From: Pseudomonas nunensis
Lineage (GTDB): Bacteria; Pseudomonadota; Gammaproteobacteria; Pseudomonadales; Pseudomonadaceae
Assembly: GCF_024296925.1 (NCBI RefSeq)
Contig: NZ_CP101125.1
Span: 684,501-748,500, forward strand
Direction of reading: 5' to 3'
DNA: 64,000 nucleotides
Every line of letters begins with the position of its first letter. The first letter of the stretch is position 1. The notes below the pieces were generated by a model. The model ran no database searches. It was not told the origin of the DNA and worked only from the letters and a program-made list of their open reading frames with translations. Position numbers and translations under genes: made by a program. Positions 38,860-47,343 of this stretch are shown here, in pieces.

Positions 38860-38928
38860 ATGATAAATCTCTATACCGCTGCGACCCCGAATGGCCTCGC
38901 GGTCGCCCAGGCCATGCTGATCCGATGA
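38860..38928 (+). pseudogene. 22-codon leader ORF, GST N-terminus remnant
   Basis: ATG 38860 has a good ribosome site (GGGAG) and reads MINLYTAATPNGLAVAQAML before a TGA that overlaps the next ATG. MINLYTAATPNG is the start typical of YfcG/YghU-type glutathione transferases, after which the similarity stops. It may be a decayed gene kept as a coupled leader for the DUF4892 gene. Confidence 0.5.
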
Positions 38929-39743
38929 GCCTGCCTAAGCGTTCACTCAGCCTGTTGGCGTTGTGTTGTTTCAGTCCTTTATTGTTTGCTGCCGATGTTC
39001 CGGGCAGCCAGGACCTGCCGATCGTGCCGCGTCTGGCCGATGCGCAGATTGTCGACTATCGCCCACCGGTAGAGCTTGAACGGATCTATCCGCTGGGCTC
39101 GATCCGCAAGATCAGCGGCCAGTTGCGCTTCGACGGCCAGGTCAGCGCCCGTGGGCAAACCACTTCGGTGACCTACGAGCTGCCGCCGGAACATTCCTCC
39201 ACCGAAGCCTTTACCGCCGCCCGCGAAGCCTTGCAGAAGCAGGGCGCCGAGTTGCTGTTCTGGTGCCAGGCCCGTGATTGCGGCGAAAGCAGCCTGTGGG
39301 CCAACGAAGTCTTTGGCAATTCCAAGCTCTACGGCGCTGACGATCAACAGGCGTATTTGCTGTTAAGGCTGGCGGCGCCCAAGGACAACTCGCTGGTGGC
39401 GCTCTACAGCATCACCCGCGGTAATCGCAAAGCCTACCTGCACGTCGAGCAGTTTGAAGCCGCTACGCCGTTGGGGGATTTGCTGCCGACTTCAGCAACC
39501 TTGCTGCGCCAGCTCAAAAGCACCGGCGAGCTGGATTTTCCGAAACTGAATGCTGATCCTGATGACACCTGGCTGCGCTTGATCTCTCGTGGCCTTAACC
39601 TGGACACCACGCTGCGGGTCAGTGTTTCCGGGGCTAAAGCCGAAGCGTGGCGCCAGTCGCTGATCGCTCAAGGCGTGCGTGCGGCGCGCATGGAAACCGG
39701 CAGCGCCGAAGGCTCTGGTCTGCACATCGAACTGTTGCGGTAA
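38925..39743 (+). CDS. DUF4892 exported protein
   Basis: 272 aa from ATG 38925. Signal peptide (LPKRSLSLLALCCFSPLLFA, cleaved after the FAAD region). The mature part has VELERIYPLGSIRKI, LFWCQARDCGESSLWANEVF and a C-terminal domain recalling OmpA-like folds (LRVSVSGAKAEAWRQSLIAQ), as in DUF4892 proteins of pseudomonads. Function unknown. It seems to lack its own Shine-Dalgarno and may be translated by coupling from the 22-codon ORF. Confidence 0.82.
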   Translation: MSLPKRSLSLLALCCFSPLLFAADVPGSQDLPIVPRLADAQIVDYRPPVELERIYPLGSIRKISGQLRFDGQVSARGQTTSVTYELPPEHSSTEAFTAAREALQKQGAELLFWCQARDCGESSLWANEVFGNSKLYGADDQQAYLLLRLAAPKDNSLVALYSITRGNRKAYLHVEQFEAATPLGDLLPTSATLLRQLKSTGELDFPKLNADPDDTWLRLISRGLNLDTTLRVSVSGAKAEAWRQSLIAQGVRAARMETGSAEGSGLHIELLR

Positions 39744-39812
39744 GCTGCATCCGGCGAACGCGTCCCGCGCGTTCGCCTACTCTTTGGCTGACTGACTTTT
39801 TTCGAGATTTGC

Positions 39813-40865
39813 ATGATCAATAACGATCGGCTGTTGGTGCAGATTCTGCTCCTGGTGCTGTTTGGCGCGAGCTTCTGGGTGATGGCGCCGTTCTGGTCGG
39901 CATTGTTCTGGGGCGCGGTGTTGGCGTTTGCCAGTTGGCCGCTGATGCGTTTGCTGACCCGTTGGCTCAATGGCCGGGAATCTCTCGCCGCCGCCTTGCT
40001 GACCCTGGGCTGGATGTTGCTGGTGGCGGTGCCGTTGGTGTGGCTGGGGTTCAATCTGGCGGACCATGTGCGCGATGCCACGGCGTTCATCAAGGATGTG
40101 CAGGTCGATGGCCTGCCGGAAGCGCCGGTGTGGCTGGGCAGTGTTCCTCTGGTCGGTGAACGGCTTATCGGGATCTGGAACAGCATCGACGAGCAGGGCG
40201 CGGCAATGATGCTCGCGGTCAAACCTTATCTGGGGCAGGTCGGCAACTGGTTGCTGGCGCGCAGTGCGCAGATCGGCGGCGGCATTCTCGAACTGACCCT
40301 GAGCATTGTCTTCGTGTTCTTTTTCTACCGCGACGGTCCGCGCCTGGCGGCGTTTGTCCATAGCTTGCTGTCACGCCTGATCGGTGACCGCGCCGGGTAT
40401 TACATCGAACTGGTCGCCGGCACGGTGCAACGGGTGGTGAACGGTGTAATCGGCACGGCGGCAGCCCAGGCGATCCTGGCCCTGATCGGCTTCCTGATTG
40501 CCGGGGTTCCCGGGGCGCTGGTACTGGGGATCGTGACGTTCCTGTTGAGCCTGATCCCGATGGGGCCGCCGCTGATCTGGATTCCGGCCACGGCCTGGCT
40601 GGCCTGGAAGGGCGAATACGGAATGGCGGTGTTCCTCGGCATCTGGGGCACCTTCATCATCAGCGGCGTGGACAACGTGCTGAAGCCGTACCTGATCAGT
40701 CGCGGCGGGAATCTGCCGTTGGTGATTGTGCTGCTCGGGGTGTTTGGCGGGTTGATTGCGTTCGGGTTTATCGGGTTGTTCATCGGGCCGACGTTGTTGG
40801 CGGTGGCTTACAGCTTGTTGACTGACTGGAGCAACAGCCAGGCGCGGGTTGAAGATCGCCGCTGA
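39813..40865 (+). CDS. AI-2E (PerM/TqsA)-family transporter
   Basis: 350 aa with about eight membrane helices. The C-terminal LSLIPMGPPLIWIPATAWLA and GVDNVLKPYLISRGGNLPL segments are typical of the AI-2E transporter superfamily. Family members export varied substrates, so AI-2 transport should not be assumed. A terminator follows. Confidence 0.88.
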   Translation: MINNDRLLVQILLLVLFGASFWVMAPFWSALFWGAVLAFASWPLMRLLTRWLNGRESLAAALLTLGWMLLVAVPLVWLGFNLADHVRDATAFIKDVQVDGLPEAPVWLGSVPLVGERLIGIWNSIDEQGAAMMLAVKPYLGQVGNWLLARSAQIGGGILELTLSIVFVFFFYRDGPRLAAFVHSLLSRLIGDRAGYYIELVAGTVQRVVNGVIGTAAAQAILALIGFLIAGVPGALVLGIVTFLLSLIPMGPPLIWIPATAWLAWKGEYGMAVFLGIWGTFIISGVDNVLKPYLISRGGNLPLVIVLLGVFGGLIAFGFIGLFIGPTLLAVAYSLLTDWSNSQARVEDRR

Positions 40866-40883
40866 AATTCCCCTGCTTGTATA

Positions 40884-40920
40884 AATCCCACTGAACCGGC
40901 GACGGTCAGTGGGATTTTTT
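40884..40920 (+). terminator. Terminator of AI-2E-family gene
   Basis: AATCCCACTGA (40884-40894) pairs with TCAGTGGGATT (40906-40916), then a T run. Confidence 0.92.
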
Positions 40921-40937
40921 GTTGGGGCGTATGGCCT

Positions 40938-41029
40938 CTTCGCGGGCAAGCCTCGCTCCTACAGGATTGATGTCGATCACGGTATTTCGACTCCACGCAA
41001 CCCTGTAGGAGCGAGGCTTGCCCGCGAAG
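40938..41029. repeat. REP doublet, second class
   Basis: CTTCGCGGGCAAGCCTCGCT and its complement GTAGGAGCGAGGCTTGCCCG, inverted, between convergent genes. Confidence 0.85.
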
Positions 41030-41037
41030 CTTTTGCC

Positions 41038-41895
41038 TCAGCTCGTAACGTTCAGGTACTTGCCCACGCTCGCCACGTTATCCAGCGAATACTGCTTGCT
41101 CAAATTGGCGATCATTTTCTGCAGCGCTTCGCTGACATTCGATTGATCAGTAGAGCTGTCGCTGTTCTTCTCGCGACCCGCCTGCAGCGCAGCTTTGAGT
41201 TCATCGCTGCTGACGCCACCGCTGCTGTCGCTGTCGAGCACCTTCAGCAACGCGGCGCTGGTGTCGGTCGAGGTCGATGAACTACTGGTGCTGGCCTGCA
41301 ACGCACTGCTCAGTTCGGTAGCGCTGACGCTGCCGTCGCTATCCGTGTCGAGTTGGCTGAACAACTGGTCACTGGACGCCTGTTGCGGCGGCGGTGGCGG
41401 TGGGCTCATCGCAGCGGCGAGCTCGTCCTTGCTGACGGTGCCGTCCTGGTTTTTGTCCAGCGCCGAGAAGATTTCCTTGCTGTCGGCAGTGCTGCCGGCG
41501 GCGGTTAGGCCAGTGCTCAACTCATCGCTGCTGAGATTGCCGTCACTGTCGGCGTCCAGTGCGCCAAGGAGTGCGTCGGCCAGATCAGTATTCGGCGCCT
41601 GATCCTGCGGGGGAGAGGGCGGCGCCATCGCGGCCATTTCTTCACTGCTCAGGCTGCCACTGTCGTCGCTGTCCAGGTCGGTAAAGTTCTTGCTCAGGTC
41701 GGCCAACAGGCGATTGTCGGGTTTCTCGGTCTGGGCGGTTTTCAACTCGTCCTGACTCACCGAGCCGTCGCCATTGCTGTCGAGCTTGGTTAACAGTTGT
41801 TTCTGGAACTCTGCACGGCGGGCGGCGTTGGCCGCCGTGTTGCTGGTGCTCGTGCTGGTATAGCTCGTGTAGTTACTGCTGACGCTACCGATCAT
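41038..41895 (-). CDS. Protein with six EF-hands
   Basis: 285 aa from ATG 41895 (AAGGAG eight bases upstream). Six canonical calcium loops: DSNGDGSVSQDE, DSDDSGSLSSEE, DADSDGNLSSDE, DKNQDGTVSKDE, DTDSDGSVSATE and DSDSSGGVSSDE. The N-terminus is Ser/Thr/Asn-rich without a signal peptide, and a six-Pro run lies between loops 4 and 5. Likely a calcium buffer or sensor; secretion by a signal-less route is possible but unproven. It follows a two-component pair on the same strand, separated by a REPIN. Confidence 0.88.
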   Translation of the reverse strand: MIGSVSSNYTSYTSTSTSNTAANAARRAEFQKQLLTKLDSNGDGSVSQDELKTAQTEKPDNRLLADLSKNFTDLDSDDSGSLSSEEMAAMAPPSPPQDQAPNTDLADALLGALDADSDGNLSSDELSTGLTAAGSTADSKEIFSALDKNQDGTVSKDELAAAMSPPPPPPQQASSDQLFSQLDTDSDGSVSATELSSALQASTSSSSTSTDTSAALLKVLDSDSSGGVSSDELKAALQAGREKNSDSSTDQSNVSEALQKMIANLSKQYSLDNVASVGKYLNVTS

Positions 41896-42026
41896 TGGGC
41901 TCACTCCTTTGGACGGAAAACCGGTGAGTGCACCGGCTTATGCAGCCTCAAGGGGCAAGTTGTCGTGGGTATGTGGCGTTTGTACCGGTGGGTACACAAA
42001 GTCAGCAGGCCAATCCGAGATCCCCT

Positions 42027-42114
42027 GTGGGAGCGGGCTTGCTCGCGAAGAGGGAGTGTCAGTCGACATTATTGTTGACTGATATACCGCTTTCGCGAGC
42101 AAGCCCGCTCCCAC
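42027..42114. repeat. REPIN, 88 bp
   Basis: Inverted REP units around GTGTCAGTCGACA/TTGACTGATATACC, between the kinase gene and the EF-hand gene. Confidence 0.92.
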
Positions 42115-42152
42115 AGGGGGATCTGTGTTTCACAGGGGATTTATTTGGGGCT

Positions 42153-43202
42153 TCAGGTGCGAGGCAATTTGATGACAGCAGTCAAACCACCACCCGGCGT
42201 CTCTTCCAGGCTCAATTGCCCACCCAGACGTTCCGCCGCTTCCCGGGCGATGGTCATGCCGAGGCCCACCCCGCCGGAGTTGCGATTGCGCGAACCCTCA
42301 AGCCGGAAGAACGGTTCGAACACCGCTTCGCGTTTGTCCGGCGCAATCCCAGGACCATGGTCAATCACCCGAATCACCAGGTTTTCACGGCTGTCTTCGA
42401 GGCTGATCAGCGCTTCCCCGGCATAACGCAGGGCGTTGTCCATCAGGTTATTGATGCACGAGCGCAAGGCCATCGGCTGCACTTGTAATGGCGAGCAATG
42501 CCCAGTGGCTTGCACGTCAGCCCCTTGGTCCTGGGCGTTTTCGCTCAAGGATTCGACCAGCGCCTGCACGTCCATCCATTGCAGCGCTTCGCTGGTGCGT
42601 TGTTCGTGCAGGTAGGTAAGGGTGGCGTCGAGCATGCCGATCATGTCGTCCAGATCCTGGCGCATCTGGCCTTGCAGCTTGTCGTCGTCGATCTGTTCCA
42701 GGCGCAACTTGAGCCGCGACAGCGGCGTGCGCAGGTCGTGGGACACCGCACCGAGCATCCGCGAACGCTGCTGCACTTGTTCGATGATTCGGCGCTGCAT
42801 CTTGTTGAAGGTGTGGGCCGCTTGCCGCGCCTCCCGTGGACCGGACTCGTCCAGCGGTGGGCTGTCGAGGTTTTCGCTCAAGCGCTCGGCGGCATCGCTC
42901 AGACGCTGGATCGGCCGACTCAACAGTTTGGCGCCGTACCACGCGGCAATGATCAGCGAGACCAGTTGAAAGGTCAGTGGCACCAACGGCCCGCCGAACC
43001 ATGGCCGCGGCGGACGTTTTTCGAAGCGCGGGTCCATCGGTGGGTGCGGGCCCTCGAAGTCCTCGGAAAACCCGGGCGGCGGAGGAGGGGGAGGCGGGCC
43101 GTAATGATGAAACCAGAAAAACGCCAGCAGGTGCGCCAGGATGATCGCGATCAGCAGCACGCCAAACAGACGGCCGAACAGCGTATCGAAGCGCGCACGC
43201 AT
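42153..43202 (-). CDS. Sensor histidine kinase with Pro-rich periplasmic loop
   Basis: 349 aa. Helices 9-31 and 73-90 enclose a short periplasmic loop with eight successive Pro, then acidic and His residues (SEDFEGPHPPMDPRFEK). HAMP, HisKA with His155 (GAVSHDLRTPLSRL), ATPase (NLMDNALRYA, DHGPGIAP, GVGLGMTIA). Coupled to the response regulator upstream (TGATG). The loop could bind a metal or sense the envelope; the signal is unknown. Confidence 0.88.
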   Translation of the reverse strand: MRARFDTLFGRLFGVLLIAIILAHLLAFFWFHHYGPPPPPPPPGFSEDFEGPHPPMDPRFEKRPPRPWFGGPLVPLTFQLVSLIIAAWYGAKLLSRPIQRLSDAAERLSENLDSPPLDESGPREARQAAHTFNKMQRRIIEQVQQRSRMLGAVSHDLRTPLSRLKLRLEQIDDDKLQGQMRQDLDDMIGMLDATLTYLHEQRTSEALQWMDVQALVESLSENAQDQGADVQATGHCSPLQVQPMALRSCINNLMDNALRYAGEALISLEDSRENLVIRVIDHGPGIAPDKREAVFEPFFRLEGSRNRNSGGVGLGMTIAREAAERLGGQLSLEETPGGGLTAVIKLPRT

Positions 43203-43972
43203 CAGCCGATGTCTCTCGCGTCGAACAGATAACCCTCACCGCGAACGGTCTTGATCAACTGTGGGTTCTTCGGGTCATCCCCGAGTTTCTGGCGCAGGCG
43301 CGACACCAGCAAGTCGATGCTGCGATCAAACGCTTCGATCGAGCGACCCCGGGCGGCATCCAGCAATTGTTCGCGGCTGAGCACCCGGCGCGGACGTTCG
43401 ATGAATACCCAGAGCAGGCGGAATTCGGCGTTGGACAGCGGCACCACCAGGCCGTCGGCGGCGATCAACTGGCGCAGCACGCTGTTCAGGCGCCAGTTGT
43501 CGAAGCGAATATTCGCACGCTGTTCGGTGCGATCATCGCGCACCCGCCGCAGAATCGTCTGAATCCGCGCCACCAGTTCCCGTGGCTCGAACGGCTTGGC
43601 CATGTAGTCGTCGGCGCCCAGTTCGAGGCCGATGATCCGGTCGGTGGGTTCGCAGCGCGCGGTGAGCATCAGGATCGGGATGTCCGACTCGGCGCGCAGC
43701 CAGCGGCACAGCGACAAGCCGTCTTCGCCGGGCAGCATCAGGTCGAGCACCACCACGTCGAAATGTTCCGCTTGCAGGGCCAGACGCATGGCCGCGCCAT
43801 CGGTGACGCCGCTGGCGTGGATATTGAACCGGGCTAGGTAGTCGATCATCAATTCGCGGATCGGGACGTCATCGTCGACGATCAGGGCGCGAATGCTCCA
43901 GCGTTTGTCGTCGCCGGGCGCTTTTTGATCGTCGTTCACAGGTGCAGGGGTGTTGTGCATGCGTGCGTTCAT
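43202..43972 (-). CDS. OmpR-family response regulator
   Basis: 256 aa. About 25 extra N-terminal residues precede the receiver (ALIVDDDVPIRE, phospho-acceptor Asp77 in VVLDLMLPGEDG, Lys in DDYMAKPFEP), then a winged helix ending IKTVRGEGYLFD. The ATG at 43960 is another possible start. Pairs with the kinase downstream. The 281-bp gap 43973-44253 holds only a -10-like TACAAT at 44214-44219 ahead of pyrF. Confidence 0.9.
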   Translation of the reverse strand: MNARMHNTPAPVNDDQKAPGDDKRWSIRALIVDDDVPIRELMIDYLARFNIHASGVTDGAAMRLALQAEHFDVVVLDLMLPGEDGLSLCRWLRAESDIPILMLTARCEPTDRIIGLELGADDYMAKPFEPRELVARIQTILRRVRDDRTEQRANIRFDNWRLNSVLRQLIAADGLVVPLSNAEFRLLWVFIERPRRVLSREQLLDAARGRSIEAFDRSIDLLVSRLRQKLGDDPKNPQLIKTVRGEGYLFDARDIG

Positions 43973-44253
43973 CTGCCAGGTAGGCTGCCAACCACAAAGA
44001 TGGGCTGCGAGGTTGTGGCTTCAGCATAGGCGTCCAGCCCGAAGGCGGGAAGTGCTGTAAGGACGTGTTGCGGCTGCCGAGGGTAGCGACGCCCTTTGTT
44101 GGGGGCGTGTCCTGTGTGTATCGGGCTCGACACAATTGGCGCACCCGCTAGGCTTGCCGGAGTATGCGGGACGATTTACCGATCATCGGGTCCCGCATCG
44201 GCGCTGGTTCCGCTACAATGCGCGCCGATTTCGTCCTGCCTGAGAGCCCGCAC

Positions 44254-44952
44254 ATGTCCGTCTGCCAGACTCCTATCATCGTCGCCCTGGATTTCCCCAC
44301 CCGTGACGCCGCACTGAAGCTGGCCGACCAGTTGGACCCGAAACTGTGCCGGGTCAAAGTCGGCAAGGAACTGTTCACCAGTTGCGCCGCGGAAATCGTC
44401 GGCACCCTGCGCGACAAGGGTTTCGAAGTGTTCCTGGACCTCAAGTTCCACGACATCCCGAACACCACCGCCATGGCGGTCAAAGCGGCGGCGGAGATGG
44501 GTGTGTGGATGGTCAACGTGCACTGCTCCGGCGGTCTGCGCATGATGGCGGCGTGCCGCGAAGTGCTCGACCAGCGTACCGGCCCCAAGCCGCTGCTGAT
44601 CGGCGTGACCGTGCTGACCAGCATGGAACGTGAAGATCTGGCGGGCATCGGCCTGGACATCGAGCCACAGGAGCAAGTACTGCGCCTGGCCGCACTGGCG
44701 GAGAAAGCCGGGATGGATGGTCTGGTGTGCTCGGCCCTGGAAGCCCAGGCCCTGAAAACCGCCCACCCGTCGCTGCAACTGGTGACCCCGGGGATTCGTC
44801 CGGCGGGCAGCGCCCAGGACGACCAACGCCGCATCCTGACCCCGCGCCAGGCGCTGGATGCCGGTTCCGACTATCTGGTGATCGGCCGTCCGATCAGCCA
44901 GGCGGCGGATCCTGCGAAGGCGTTGGCCGAAGTCGTAGCCGAAATCGCTTAA
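44254..44952 (+). CDS. pyrF: Orotidine 5'-phosphate decarboxylase PyrF
   Basis: 232 aa, last step of UMP synthesis. Catalytic Asp-Lys-x-x-Asp core in [10 protein letters not shown], with [10 protein letters not shown] at the N-terminus and VTPGIRP and YLVIGRPI phosphate-binding segments. The ATG at 44254 matches the family start. Monocistronic, followed by a REPIN. Confidence 0.96.
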   Translation: MSVCQTPIIVALDFPTRDAALKLADQLDPKLCRVKVGKELFTSCAAEIVGTLRDKGFEVFLDLKFHDIPNTTAMAVKAAAEMGVWMVNVHCSGGLRMMAACREVLDQRTGPKPLLIGVTVLTSMEREDLAGIGLDIEPQEQVLRLAALAEKAGMDGLVCSALEAQALKTAHPSLQLVTPGIRPAGSAQDDQRRILTPRQALDAGSDYLVIGRPISQAADPAKALAEVVAEIA

Positions 44953-44977
44953 CCAGACACACTGAAGATCCAAAAAT

Positions 44978-45065
44978 GTGGGAGCGGGCTTGCTCGCGAA
45001 GAGGGAGTGTCAGTCGACAACAGTGTTGACTGATACACCGCTTTCGCGAGCAAGCCCGCTCCCAC
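44978..45065. repeat. REPIN, 88 bp
   Basis: Inverted REP units around GTGTCAGTCGACAACAGTGTTGACTGATACACC. Confidence 0.92.
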
Positions 45066-45095
45066 AGTGATTTTGGGGTGTGTTGAAAAAACAGG

Positions 45096-46100
45096 TTAAA
45101 CCTTCAACACCAACTTCCCGAAATTCTCGCCGCTGAACAATTTCATCAGCGTCTCCGGGAACGTCTCCAAGCCTTCGACAATATCTTCGCGGCTCTGCAA
45201 TTGCCCCTTGGCCATCCAGCCAGCCATTTCCTGCCCGGCGGCGGCGAATTGCGCGGCGTAGTCCATCACCACAAAACCTTCCATGCGTGCGCGGTTGACC
45301 AGCAGTGACAGGTAGTTGGCCGGGCCTTTGACCGCCTCCTTATTGTTGTACTGGCTGATCGCGCCGCAGATCACCACCCGGGCTTTCTGGGCCAGGCGAC
45401 TCAGCACCGCGTCGAGGATATCGCCGCCGACGTTATCGAAATACACGTCCACGCCCTTCGGGCATTCGCGCTTGAGCCCGGCGGCGACGTCTTCGTTTTT
45501 GTAGTCGATGACCCCGTCAAAACCCAGTTCATCGATCAGGAACTTGCACTTGTCCGCGCCGCCGGCGATGCCGATCACGCGGCAGCCTTTGATCTTGGCG
45601 ATCTGACCGGCAATGCTGCCCACCGCACCGGCCGCGCCCGACAGCACCACGGTGTCGCCGGCCTTCGGTGCGCCGACGTCGAGCAGGGCGAAGTAAGCGG
45701 TCATCCCGGTCATGCCCAGTGCGGACAAGTAGCGCGGGAGCGGCGCCAGTTTCGGATCGACTTTGTAGAAACCTCGTGGCTCGCCGAGGAAATAATCCTG
45801 CACGCCCAGGGCACCGTTGACGTAGTCCCCGACCGCAAAGCCTGGATTATTCGATGCCACGACTTTGCCTACGCCCAATGCGCGCATCACCTCGCCGATA
45901 CCGACCGGCGGGATGTAGGACTTGCCCTCATTCATCCAGCCACGCATGGCCGGGTCCAGGGACAGGTATTCGTTCTTGACCAGGATCTGACCCGCCGCCG
46001 GCTCGCCGACCGGTACTTCTTGAAAGGTAAACGTTTCGCGGGTCGCCGCGCCGACCGGGCGTTTGGCAAGCAGGAATTGGCGATTGGTCTGGGTAGTCAT
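45096..46100 (-). CDS. Zinc-free MDR oxidoreductase (CurA/YncB-like)
   Basis: 334 aa. The leukotriene-B4 dehydrogenase-like pattern is clear: EYLSLDPAMRGWM, GMTGMTAYFALLDVG, VVLSGAAGAVGSIAGQIAKI (NADPH loop), DVYFDNVGGDILDAVL. Zinc ligands are absent, as expected. Likely an NADPH-dependent double-bond or quinone reductase. ATG 46100 is chosen over the GTG at 46109. Divergent from the SDR gene with a shared palindrome between. Confidence 0.9.
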   Translation of the reverse strand: MTTQTNRQFLLAKRPVGAATRETFTFQEVPVGEPAAGQILVKNEYLSLDPAMRGWMNEGKSYIPPVGIGEVMRALGVGKVVASNNPGFAVGDYVNGALGVQDYFLGEPRGFYKVDPKLAPLPRYLSALGMTGMTAYFALLDVGAPKAGDTVVLSGAAGAVGSIAGQIAKIKGCRVIGIAGGADKCKFLIDELGFDGVIDYKNEDVAAGLKRECPKGVDVYFDNVGGDILDAVLSRLAQKARVVICGAISQYNNKEAVKGPANYLSLLVNRARMEGFVVMDYAAQFAAAGQEMAGWMAKGQLQSREDIVEGLETFPETLMKLFSGENFGKLVLKV

Positions 46101-46194
46101 GACAGGCACTCAAGATGAATGAAGCCTTGTTGATAGACCTTCAGGGCCGATGCCGCAAGGTTGGCTGATGCGGCGAATGCAGGTCGATCCAGTG

Positions 46195-46226
46195 CAGTGA
46201 TAGTCGGTTGGGCGGTTCTATCACTG
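46195..46226. promoter_or_regulatory. 9-bp inverted repeat in divergent intergenic region
   Basis: CAGTGATAG (46195-46203) and its perfect complement CTATCACTG (46218-46226), 14 bases apart, lie between the divergent MDR and SDR genes. A likely dimeric-regulator site. Confidence 0.6.
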
Positions 46227-46335
46227 TGAGTCATGGGCACTCAACCGGCCTTCTGATAGTGCTGCCGCACGTAACGCCCCGTGGATAGACTGCAAACACG
46301 CGATCCCCCGCCATCTTCTCTTCGAGGACAGAACA

Positions 46336-47097
46336 ATGAGCATGACGTTTTCCGGCCAGGTAGCCGTTGTGACCGGTGCCGCCAATGGTATTGGCCGCGC
46401 CACCGCCCAGGCTTTTGCGGCTGAAGGGTTGAAGGTAGTGGTCGCCGATCTGGACACGGCGGGGGGCGAGGGCACGGTAGCGCTGATTCGTACGGCGGGC
46501 GGCGAAGCGACCTTCGTGCGTTGTAACGTTACCGTGGAGAGCGAGGTAAAACATCTGATGGACGAGGTGATCAATACCTACGGCCGTCTCGACTATGCCT
46601 TCAACAACGCCGGAATCGAAATCGAAAAAGGCAAACTCGCCGACGGCACCCTCGATGAGTTCGACGCGATCATGGGCGTCAACGTCAAAGGCGTCTGGCT
46701 GTGCATGAAGTACCAGTTGCCGTTGCTGCTGGCCCAGGGCGGCGGCGCGATCGTCAATACCGCGTCGGTGGCCGGCCTCGGTGCGGCACCGAAGATGAGC
46801 ATCTACGCGGCCTCCAAGCACGCAGTGATCGGCCTGACCAAATCGGCGGCCATCGAATACGCCAAGAAGAAAATCCGTGTGAACGCGGTGTGCCCGGCGG
46901 TGATCGACACCGACATGTTCCGCCGCGCCTATGAAGCCGACCCGAAGAAGGCTGAGTTCGCCAACGCCATGCACCCGGTCGGCCGCATCGGCAAGGTCGA
47001 GGAAATCGCCAGCGCGGTGTTGTACCTGTGCAGCGACGGTGCGGCCTTCACCACCGGGCATTCGCTGGCCGTGGACGGTGGCGTTACCGCGTTCTAA
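46336..47097 (+). CDS. Short-chain dehydrogenase/reductase
   Basis: 253 aa classical SDR. TGAANGIGRATA (cofactor loop), NNAG, catalytic Ser in NTASVAG and Tyr-Lys in YAASKHAV. The Asp in VVVADLD after strand two suggests NAD preference. C-terminal GHSLAVDGGVTAF is typical. Substrate unknown. AGGA precedes the start. Confidence 0.9.
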   Translation: MSMTFSGQVAVVTGAANGIGRATAQAFAAEGLKVVVADLDTAGGEGTVALIRTAGGEATFVRCNVTVESEVKHLMDEVINTYGRLDYAFNNAGIEIEKGKLADGTLDEFDAIMGVNVKGVWLCMKYQLPLLLAQGGGAIVNTASVAGLGAAPKMSIYAASKHAVIGLTKSAAIEYAKKKIRVNAVCPAVIDTDMFRRAYEADPKKAEFANAMHPVGRIGKVEEIASAVLYLCSDGAAFTTGHSLAVDGGVTAF

Positions 47098-47120
47098 AAG
47101 TCGATAACGCAATTACCCCT

Positions 47121-47208
47121 GTGGGAGCGGGCTTGCTCGCGAAGAGGGAGTGTCAGTCGATATCAATGTTGACTGACATACCGCCTTCGCGAGCAAGCCC
47201 GCTCCCAC
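47121..47208. repeat. REPIN, 88 bp
   Basis: Inverted REP units around GTGTCAGTCGATATCAATGTTGACTGACATACC. Confidence 0.92.
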
Positions 47209-47343
47209 ATTGGTTTGTGGCTAGTCTTGGGGAATGTGTTTCAAATGGTTAGAACCGCCGCTTTTGGCGGTGTTGTCGCACAGCCTGATGTGCGCGCCTG
47301 TGATTAACTGCTGTCAGCAAAATGGACAGGAGTTTGCTTACTC

